The notes beneath the pieces are model-generated. The model made no database searches. It saw only the letters and a list, made by a program, of their open reading frames with translations, and had not been told where the DNA came from. The translations under genes were made by a program, and so were the position numbers. Below are positions 23,015 through 32,140 of a stretch of DNA of 64,000 nucleotides, in pieces. Location: positions 22,813,501 to 22,877,500 of the forward strand of contig NC_083609.1 of NCBI RefSeq assembly GCF_029168945.1, read 5' to 3'. How positions within the stretch are numbered: position 1 is the first letter of the stretch; each line of letters begins with the position of its first letter. The stretch is from Cannabis sativa (Eukaryota; Streptophyta; Magnoliopsida; Rosales; Cannabaceae).

Positions 23015-24843
23015 TGTTGGGTTTTGTGCCCAAAATAAAACTCATTTCAATATAATCAGATTTACTTATTAAGAAAGATCAGAAATAACATTTTATGTTG
23101 CATGGTTCACATGATTTATTTCATGATTATATGTATATAATGTATGAATTCTTTTTAAGTCTAGAACATATGAATTTGTTAAAGATTATAGTGTTGTCAG
23201 CACAGTGGAATATAATCTTAATTATATGTTCCAAAGTTTATTCCCTGATTTGTCAGAACACTAGATTTAGACTGACATGGTATAATCAGCGATAGGTATT
23301 CTTACACCTTGGAAAAGTGTTATGTCCTTTCCAGGACATTGGCAAAGTTTACCAGTATCGGACGTATGGAGTATACATCAGAAGGGACCGATATTGAACT
23401 TTGATTAGATATATTAAAACTTACCGTAATATCTATTCAATTCAATATCACCTGTTGATCCTAGATCAAATTACCTTAATCCTGATATGGGTAGGTTCGA
23501 TCTCAAGAGTACTATACATGTTCTTTGATTTGTTAGTTAAGCCTACTTTTGGGTCAGGGTGATACGTACATTTTGGGAACATGATAGTATAATTGAGTGG
23601 GAGCGCTACCATAAAGATGGAATCTATAACTTCTACAGGAACTTAGAAGTGAAATGATGATATCCTTCGAGCTTGGCTAAACAGAAATAAATGGTGGAGA
23701 TCTCATTTCACTTTGCTGAAATATTATTTATACGGAGCTAAGTGTTTTAAGGATAAAATACATTGAAGGTGTAGCAGTAACACTAGTGCCTTTTCAATGT
23801 AGATCATCTATTAGAGGGTCATTGATCACATTAGGGTTATAACAATGGATAACTAATGACGTGTCTATATCATGGAACATATAGAGCGTTCTATATGACT
23901 GAGAGTGCAATTCCAAGTTCTAAGTGTGGATTCAATGAGGAATTAATAAGTTAGGGAATTTACTTGGTAAATTCGGTTCGACTTATTGGAAGCTCGGTTA
24001 TATAGACCCATGGTCCCCATACTAGTGAGACCATACTGCTTGTAAGACTCAGTTAATTGATTTTAATTAATCAATTATAATTCTAAAAGTTTGACTATGT
24101 CTACTTTGTGAATTTTCACTAAGCAAGGGTAAAACAGTAAATAGAGAGTTTAAAGGGTATATTTATTAATTGGGAAACTTTGATTAGTTTTTATTAATAT
24201 ATAAAATAAATGACAATATATTATTTAATAATTAATTATAGTTATTAAATAATTAGAGAGAATTGGCAATCTTTGAAGAAATGGAAAATTAGAAATGATG
24301 AAATAGGAAAGTGAGAAAAGTGGAAGGCTTGTTTCCTCAATACATGGTCGGCCACCTTTGCTTCTATTTCACATTTTATTTTTCATTTTTAAATGCCAAA
24401 TAATTCAACTTTTAACCCTATGTGGTATTCTATAAATAGAAGGTTAAGGCTTCAGGTTTGAGAGACACTTTTACTGTTTATTTTCTCAAACACTATGAAG
24501 TCGCCACTCTCTCTTTCTTTCTTCTCTGTTTTCGAAATTCCTTGAGTGACGAGTAGTGCCCACACACATCAAGTGGTATCTCAATCATAGTATGTAAGAC
24601 TATGGAAATTCTGCATCAAAGAAGGAGAAAAGAAGATCCAGATTCAGATCTTGATTATGCTCTGCTACAGAAAGGAATCTAGGGCTAGAGATCTGAATGG
24701 AAGGAGTCATATTATTCCGCTGCACCCACTGTAAGGTTTTCTAACTTTATATGTGTTTATTTTCATTGTTTTAGAATTCATATTATGATGTTAATCAAAC
24801 ATACTTGTTAGTAAATTTAGATCCTGGTAAAATATTTCCAACA
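23015..24843 (+). repeat. solo LTR C of the copia-derived family
   Basis: A single 1829-bp LTR with ends TGTTGGGTTTTGTGCCC and AAATATTTCCAACA. It is related along its length to the LTRs of the 41334-53932 element, but in opposite orientation. It is flanked by GTTGC (23010-23014) and GTTGT (24844-24848), a 5-bp target duplication with one mismatch. No internal region is present, so it arose by LTR-LTR recombination. It splits chromovirus A pol between RT and RNase H. A TATA box (TATAAATA) is at 24431-24438. Confidence 0.9.
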
Positions 24844-26179
24844 GTTGTTATTTTTGAGAACCCCTCAACAAACCTTCTATAATAGCCTGCTAAACCCAAA
24901 AAGCTTCGAACCTCTGAGGCGGTCTTTGGTCTAGGCCATTCTTTCACTGCATCAACCTTGGCAAGATCTACTTTTACTCCCCCGTTAGTGACAATGTGGC
25001 CCAAAAATGCAACCTCGGACAACCAGAACTCACATTTTTTGTACTTGGCATACAATTGATGTTCTCTAAGTCGTTGCAAGGTCAAGCGTAAGTGCTCCTC
25101 ATGTTCCGCCTCTATCTTAGAATAAATCAATATATCATCTAAGAATACAATGACAAACTGATCCAGATATTCCTTGAAGACTCGGTTCATGAGGTCCATA
25201 AAAGCTGCTGGGGCATTTGTAAGTCCAAATGACATCACCAAGAACTCATAATGCCTGTATCTCGTTCTGAAGGTTGTCTTCGGTATGTCTTCATTTTTGA
25301 TTCTTAGCTGATGATATCCTGAACGAAGATCAATCTTAGAAAACACCTTTTTCCCTTGAAGCTGGTCAAACAAGTCGTCAATCCTCAGTAATGGGTGCCG
25401 ATTCTTTATAGTCACCTTGTTCAGTTCTCGGTAATCTATGCACATTCTCATAGTACCGTCTTTCTTTTTAACAAATAGAACTGGTGCGCCCCACAGAGAG
25501 TAGCTAGGTCTGATAAACCCTAACTTAAGCAATTCTTCCAATTGTATTTTGAGTTCTTTCAATTCAGATGGTTCCATTCTATATGGTGCACGGGAAACTG
25601 GTGCTGTCCCGGGCACTAATTCTATCACAAACTCAATTTCTCAGTGTGGTGGTAATCCGGGTAACTCCTCTGGAAATACATCAAGAAACTCAGCGACGAC
25701 CCGTGTTTCCTCCGGCTTTCTTTCAATATTCTTGGTGTCATCAACCACATTAACTAGATACCCTAAGCACCCATGCTGTAATAGTTGCCCAGCCTTCATT
25801 GCCAAAATAATAGAGGTGCGGGGTTTCTTTCCTACCCCCTGAACTCGAATGTCTCTCCATCTTCTGGTGTGAAAACAACTTTCTTATGCTTGCAGTCAAT
25901 TGATGCTCCATATTTGGTAAGAAAATCCATGCCCGAGATTACATCAAAATCAAATAAATCTAATACAATCAGGTCTACAAATAATTCTCTACCATCTATC
26001 CTGACAGGTATACCCCTAAGCCAATTTCTCGAGATTACAACCTCCCCAGATGGTAACATGGTCCCAAACCCCACAGTAAATAATTCACTCGGTGCATTTA
26101 TATGATTAACAATTGTGCTAGCAATAAAGGAATGAGTTGCACCAAGATTAAACAAAACTTTACAAGTGGTGTTGGCCAT
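24844..26179 (-). pseudogene. chromovirus A pol, N-terminal part (protease, RT)
   Basis: Read from 26179 down. The protease region reads LFNLGATHSF where the catalytic motif should be D-S/T-G, so Asp has become Asn and the next residue is Leu. It runs to 25832, where the frame changes (stop TAG in one frame, GKKPRTSIILAMKAG in the other). A TGA stop lies at 25641-25643 before [13 protein letters not shown] then reads open (277 codons, from 25628) with [10 protein letters not shown] and [14 protein letters not shown], up to solo LTR C. The polymerase Asp pair is intact. Confidence 0.9.
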
Positions 26180-27371
26180 AGAAATCTAACCTGATACAAC
26201 CGAAGGACTGGCCTCAGCTTCTGCTTGAGTGATGGCAAAAACTCTGGCTGGAACATACTTGTCATCTTTCTTGGGTTCTGCTCTGTTCCCAGTCTGTCCC
26301 CACAGTGGGCAATTGCGTTTGATGTGTCATTCTTTTCCACATTTGTAGCATGCATTTGCGCAAAACTCGCCGAGATGATGTTTGGTACATTAAGGGCATT
26401 CTGGAATGTTTCGCCCACTGCTGCCATTAAATCGTTGGTCGTTATCAGTTTTGTACCTCTTGTCTTGACTTGGTTGCCTAGACTGGTCCTGTCCCCGTTT
26501 CTTGTGGTCATTAAAATTGGCTCCACCTTTCTTAGATTCTCTCCTGGCAGCATTTTCCTTCCAAATTTTGTTTTCACTCCGCTCAGCCGTAAGAGCCATT
26601 TCGACAACTTGAGTATAACTGAATTAACCCCTTGACACAATTTCCACATCTCGAGCAACCATTGGTTTCAGGCCTTCCACAAATCTATGTGCTCGCACTC
26701 TATCAGTAGGTACCAGATCTGGAGCGAATTTCGCCAATCTATCAAATTTTTGTGCATACTCAGTCACAGTAAGGCTCCCTTGGACTAATCCAGTAAATTC
26801 ATCGACCTTTGCTGCTAGAACTGCTGAGTTATAATACTTCTCATTAAAGACCCTTTTGAAATCATCCAAGTTCATGGTATCTACATCCTTTGTTTGTTCC
26901 ACCACCTCCCACCAGATACGAGCATCTTTCCTCAGCATGTAAGATGCACACTTCACTCGGTCATTCCCATCGACCCTTAGCATCTGCAAAAAGCTTTCTA
27001 TGCGACTTATCCACTCCTCAGCCACTACCGGGTCTATGCCTCCCTCAAACTCAGGTGGGTGTTGTTTTCGAAATCTCTCTGCTAACAACTCATGTCTATC
27101 CTCTGTAGCAGGATATACCACTGCATCCTGCCTTATTTTCTGCATCCTGCCTTATTTGGACTGGCGGCTCCGGTTGACGTCTCAACTGACGAAGTTCTTC
27201 ATCCTGCCTATGAATGATTCCTTCCAGTGCGGAAAGGCGCTCTTTCCATCCCTGTGGTGCTTGATGTGGTTCATTGATCCCTCCATCATCTCGGCCTCTA
27301 TCTCGGCCTTGGCCTTGACCTCGACCTCGACCTCGACCTCGATCCACTCTAACTGACCTTCTAGGAGGCAT
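26180..27371 (-). pseudogene. chromovirus A gag
   Basis: Start Met at 27369-27371 (MPPRRSVRVDRG, then a run of Arg-Gly pairs). The frame changes near 27145. The gag domain at about 27110-26640 contains ERFRKQHPPEFEGG, RIWWEVVEQ and VFNEKYYNS. An in-frame TAA lies just after EIVSRG (about 26622). Another open piece starts at 26599 (MALTAERSENK). The zinc knuckle near 26340 (CYKCGKE...HIKRNC) has a TGA inside. The gene is clearly dead. Confidence 0.88.
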
Positions 27372-27592
27372 TTCTAAACTCCTGATCCACACAAACCAAA
27401 ACACATCAAGATCATTTTGATCATCAATTTTACATGAAAAGAATATTACACTCCTGCGTGCAGAAATTAAAGGCACCTTAATTATAAGTAATAACCACTT
27501 ACAGTACAGTGAGTCAAGCTCGTCTCATGGCAGTGAACTTTACATGTTAGGCTAACCACATTCTTTAGGACTAGATTGTTCTGATACCATAT
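27372..27592 (-). other. leader and primer-binding site of chromovirus A
   Basis: Untranslated leader between the LTR and gag. GTTCTGATACCA at 27578-27589 is the reverse complement of a tRNA-Met primer site with one change (GAAC for GAGC), three bases from the LTR at 27593. Confidence 0.8.
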
Positions 27593-27841
27593 TGTAACAC
27601 CCCGATTTCCCGAGATGTCACATAGGATAGTCCGTATAAAACAATCTAATAAGATAAAGACAATAAAATACTTCTTTATTGAAAAAAAATATATAAGCAT
27701 GAGATCTCACTGTTTAAAACAAAATACTTTTAGTACCGTAAACCTAAATAAGAACTAGTTAAATAAAAATAACGGTTCCACAATGTTTAGCATTTAAAAA
27801 CATTAAAAGCAAAATACTGCGCCAACCCCCTAACATGCGGT
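27593..27841 (-). repeat. 5' LTR of chromovirus A, truncated to 249 bp
   Basis: Matches the first 249 bp (plus-strand order) of the LTR at 8188, i.e. the U5 end. It stops at CATGCGGT and joins block X' directly. The rest of the LTR (about 3 kb) and its outer flank are missing. Confidence 0.9.
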
Positions 27842-28229
27842 ATGAAGGAGATCCTAACAAGAACCGTGTATGAACCATTCTATTTTCTCACTTATGACCA
27901 CCTGCAATAACAAGCAAAAAATATTTGAGTATGTTGGAATGCTGGAATACTAAAATAAAAACTTAAAAAGATTACAGAGAGAATAAACCTCTATACTTTC
28001 TTCCAAAAAAGAGTGGAAATGAATTAGTAGGCTAAAACACTAATTTAAATAAGTAAAGAGAAATTTAGCAACCATTTTCTATTTTCCAAAGTTCCCAGTG
28101 AGCTCTCACATTATGCCCCAGATATCCTCACTAAAATATAATCAAAATAAATACCATACACATTCATGAAGCAAGTCAAGCTAACCAAGTATGCTCTCTA
28201 ACTCAAATAGAGAAAACTAAAGTAGAAAC
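27842..28229. repeat. block X', piece 1
   Basis: Nearly identical to 6668-7050, including the first codons of the DUF1985-type pseudogene. It ends with GAAAC, the target site of the Tat-type element. No gene is visible. Confidence 0.92.
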
Positions 28230-29012
28230 TGTTGCTCCAAATTTTGCCCAAAATACGTGGACCAGTCAAGAGGGGACACGTGGATCAGATAACTTGGAAA
28301 GATTTGCTAAGTCTTTTTATGCCACCAGGAAGCGCTATTAGCATGGGTCCCGGAGGAGACATCCGGAGTACAAGTTACTCTTGGAAGCTAGTATAGCGTG
28401 AAGGCCCTCCGGGATGTGTCAGGTCTCTCCCGAGAAATCAAGTCGCATTTAATGCTGCATGGGAGGAAGCGTGTTGGGACTGTAACACGCAATAAAGTCT
28501 GACGGCACAACCCCCGAACAGCAGCGCTACAGTAATGATCATTTAAGTCTAGCGACGGCTACTCTGCGAAGAGTCACGTCAATCATAAGACAAAAAGGAC
28601 ATTCTCCATAAAAACCCTACAAAGACACTAGGGATTTGACCATGCATCACCCATGGTATATTCATCGGAAATGCCCAACTTTATGGATACTTACAGACAC
28701 ATGTGTAAGAACAATTCTAGGGATTACCCCACCAAAACACTATAAATACCCCCTCAAAGCTCATTTAATGGGGTCGGAGAATCTTGGTTGCAAAAGAGCA
28801 AGAAGAGAAAAAACTCACCAAGAACATTCTCTGTATTTAAGAGAAAAACATTCTCTCAAGTGTAGAATCTGTATTAAATACATCCATTAATAGCAGTGGC
28901 TCGTGGACTAAGGCTCATTAACGCCCCAACCACGTAAAAAGTCTTCATCTCACTTTCTTACAGCTCATTATTATAATTATATTTTAATAGTTGCCGAAAA
29001 CCTCGGTCAACA
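28230..29012 (+). repeat. 5' LTR of the Tat-type element
   Basis: 783 bp with ends TGTTGCTCC and CTCGGTCAACA. It contains a TATA box at 28741 and a small ORF (28636-28890) that is repeated unchanged in the other LTR. The leader TTTTGGTGCTTTCATTGAG follows. The tRNA that pairs with this leader was not identified. Confidence 0.95.
28741..28748 (+). promoter_or_regulatory. TATA box in the Tat LTR
   Basis: TATAAATA followed by a GC-richer transcribed stretch. The same box is at 40395-40402 in the 3' LTR. Confidence 0.6.
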
Positions 29013-29075
29013 TTTTGGTGCTTTCATTGAGAGCTGAGGAAAGCTGCTTCACAACAAGCATTTAACTTCACGATA

Positions 29076-31598
29076 ATGGTGGAGACAAGAGCTACACGTC
29101 ATCCTCGCCCTCTAGAAGACGCTCAAGATCCCAATGAGGAAGATGTAGCCTCAAGGGCAGCAGAGGAGTCCGAGGAAGAAGAAGAAGGAATAGTTCCCGA
29201 TGAAAACCACGAGGAACACCTCGACGAGTATGCTTATGATGATGGAAGCTACCAAGAGCTGGTGCTCCTCAGACAAAAAGCTATCGATCATGAAGCTGAG
29301 ATCGAAGCTCAGAAAGTGCAAAATCAAAAAATGCATGAAGTGATGCTAGCCATGCAGAAAGCCATGGAGGCAGCTGGTATTCACGTGCATCCCAAGGCGA
29401 TGGCCGCAGGACTCGACGGGGAGCCGCCGACGTCTTCGCCTAATTCCCGGCGGCAAAGGCCTAGTGGAACCTAGCCCTATAAGGCATCCTGCTGAGGAAA
29501 ACCAAGCAAAAAACCCTACTTCTGCCCCTGGTCGAAAGAAAAGGCGCAGGATCCGCGAAAGGTCCGCTCGGATTTCCCTAAAGGGAAAGGTCCGCAGAGG
29601 GGCAAGCCCCAAAGAGGGAGTCTTGGCCCTCAGGATCGAGGGGACCGGAAAAGCGTTTCCGTGCACCAGGAACCAGGGGGTAGAGGAAGAGGAGGACAGA
29701 GATGTCCACCCATTGATCTGAGAAATCAAATCAATGGGAATCAAGGTGACCTCCGGGATCACCTTGACCAAAAAAGATACAGACCCGTAGTCTCCTCGGG
29801 TACTGTAAACGAAGGGATTATGGCAGAGCTTGCCATACTTCGAAAAGATATTGCCCGAGTCTCCCGGAGGCAGAAGGGAGATGACTCCGACTCGGACAGT
29901 GAGGATCGGGAGCCTTGTGCCAAACATATCCTGGAGGCGGAGCTCCCTAAAAACTTCAAGATGCCCGAGATGGCGGCATATACTGGGAACTCCGACCCCA
30001 GTGATCACTTGTCACGATTCAACCGAGTCATGACAGTCATGCGGGTCAGCAATGACGCCAAATGCCTATGCTTCCCCCTCACTCTGAGCGGATCGGCAGA
30101 GGAATGGTTCAAGAAATTGGAACCAGGATCGGTGGGATGTTGGAACAAACTCCAAACCAACTTCCGGAGACAATTTGTCGCCGCCAGGAAGGTCAACTTG
30201 GAGGTTAGTGCCTTGACCAACATCAAGCAACTGCCCACCGAGACCTTGAAGAATTACATCAAGAGGTTCCGAGAGGAAGCCTCGAAGACCAAGAAGGTCG
30301 ACGACGGACAACAGCTTGCGCTTCTCCAAGCAGGAATCCGCACCGGGACTCCCTTCTGGAACGAATTACAGCAAGAAGGCGCTGCTAGCCTTCAGGACTT
30401 CCAGAAGCGAGTCCAAAAATATATTAACCTCGAAGAAGCCCAGATCGTGGCTTACGGAGGCTATTATCCCACCGGGATAGCAGGATACATGCCAGGAGTA
30501 TCGCCCTCGGGTACTGTCCCGACCGCGACCCCTCCGATAAGTGGCATACAGTTTTCTGCTACTCCCGGATACAGCCAGGGCCAAGCTTTGCCCCCGGCAT
30601 CTTCCCATTACGGCAACCCGTCCGGGGTGAATGGACGGGCTCCTTCACAGGCTGCCCCGACTGCTAGCTTAACAGGCCCTACCCAGGGGTCGAGAAGCAA
30701 AAGGTCTTCCAAGGGCAGCACCCGAACGGGAGAGAAGCGCCAAAAGAAGGGGTACACACCCCAATACACCCAGTACACAGAGCTCACGGACTCTCAGGAA
30801 CGTGTATATTTTGCCACAAGGCAGAATACGCACTACCGGAGACCCCAGCCATTGTACAGAGACAGCTCCCGGAGAGATCCGAGTAAAAGGTGCGAGTACC
30901 ACAACGACATTGGCCACAGCACCAATGAGTGTAAAAATCTCAAAGATGAGATTGAGAATCTGATCCGTTTGGGCCACCTCTACGAGTGGATCAAAAATAG
31001 GTTGCCCCACCTTAACCCGGGGCAGGTGGCAGGGGGTATGCCTTCGGGAACACCAGGGGGTACAGCAGGAGTATTGCCTCCAGCTGCTCCCGCAGGTGAC
31101 ACCCAGCATATACCCGGACTACCGCCCCGGCCTAATGGACGGGTAGCCATGATCTCCGGAGGTCCCCATATCGGAGGAAACACTCGAAAGGAGCGAAAGA
31201 GATATGCCGAGGCCGCAAGACACAGTGAGGTGTGGGAGGTCACTCAACTCCCAGCTCAAAGGCCTCGGCTAATGGACCAACCCATAACGTTCACGGAAGA
31301 GGACGCCAAGACGGTGCGTTTTCCTCATCACGACCCGCTGGTCATAGAGACCCCCATCGCAAATAAAGTGGTGGCTAGGGTCCTGATTGACAATGGAAGT
31401 TCCGTGAACTTGCTCTTCAAAGAAGCCTTCACTGCGATAGGGTTGACCAACCGGTACCTCTCTCCTAGTGGATCGCAGCTCACAGGGTTTAACGGGACAA
31501 CGCTAATCCCGATGGGAAAAGTCGAGCTCCTGGTTACCTGTGCCTGTGCCCGGATACCCCCCAAAGCACATTCAAGTATTGCACCTTCGTGGTGGTAG
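29076..31598 (+). pseudogene. Tat-type gag and protease start (frameshifted)
   Basis: Starts MVETRATRHPRP at 29076, 63 bases after the 5' LTR, with an acidic N-terminus and a coiled-coil-like stretch (29250-29370). The first frame stops at 29472-29474. A second frame carries 29464-29721, and the third carries the main gag from about 29590 or 29661 on: EAELPKNFKMPEM, DHLSRFNRVM, SAEEWFKKL, FRRQFV, LKNYIKRFREE. A CCHC-like half (CEYHNDIGHSTNEC) is near 30890. Protease VLIDNGSSVNLL is near 31380. Another frame change in a C6 run near 31557 ends this frame at 31598. Three shifts within 2.5 kb mark a damaged copy, or assembly errors in runs. Confidence 0.85.
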
Positions 31599-32140
31599 AC
31601 TGTCCAACAGCCTACAACGCAATCTTAGGCCGACCGGCCCTCGTCGACTTTGGTGCAATAACTTCAATCCGACACCTATGCCTAAAATTCCCTACCCAGG
31701 AAGCCGGAGTCGGAACGGTGAGGGGAAATCAAGGAGAGGCCAGGCAATGTTACAATGTTGCCACCCACTTGCCAGTACTCATGGTCCGGGGGCCCCCTGA
31801 AATAGAGAAGGCTGAAGAAGACGAGCTGGATCCTCGCATAGGATCCGAAAGGGTCGTAGAACCAATGGAGGACGTCGAAGAAATACCAGTGTGCGACGAC
31901 GACTCCACCAAAGTACTCCGGATAGGGAGAAGCCTAGATCCGGAGGAAAAAGATAAAATAATAAAAACACTGAAGGGCGCCATCGACATTTTTGCATGGC
32001 GCCAAGAAGACATGACCGGCATCAGCCCTCATGTCATCACCCATGTACTCAATGTCAACCCGGACATGCCCCCCGTACAAAGAAAAGAGACGCCCGCTCG
32101 ACTCGGTGAAAGCCGAGGCCTTAGAGAAAGAGGTGGATAA
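31589..32140 (+). pseudogene. Tat-type protease end and linker to RT
   Basis: Continues the protease (VVDCPTAYNAILGRPAL) in a new frame, followed by an acidic linker (PIEDVEEIP-like region) and the start of the RT domain (HVLNVNPDMPPVQRK). The frame shifts by one base near 32085 into the long RT frame, which was open from 32031. Confidence 0.85.

Larger units (their letters stand above)
8188..27841 (-). mobile_element. chromovirus A (Ty3/gypsy), minus strand, disrupted
   Basis: A gypsy element in the order gag, protease, RT, RNase H, integrase and chromodomain, read right to left. The left LTR (8188-11528) is the 3' LTR. The right 5' LTR is reduced to 249 bp (27593-27841). Coding parts lie at 27371-24844, 23014-21838 and 12408-11566. 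They are separated by solo LTR C and chromovirus B, both of which are precise insertions flanked by 5-bp repeats. Several stops and frameshifts, and a changed protease active site, mark it as dead. The chromodomain tail and long LTRs suggest a Tekay/Del-like lineage (inferred). Confidence 0.9.

Noticed and set aside
28636..28890. 84-codon ORF, present unchanged at 40290-40544
   Set aside because: Both lie in the two LTRs of one young element, so identity reflects recent insertion and not selection.
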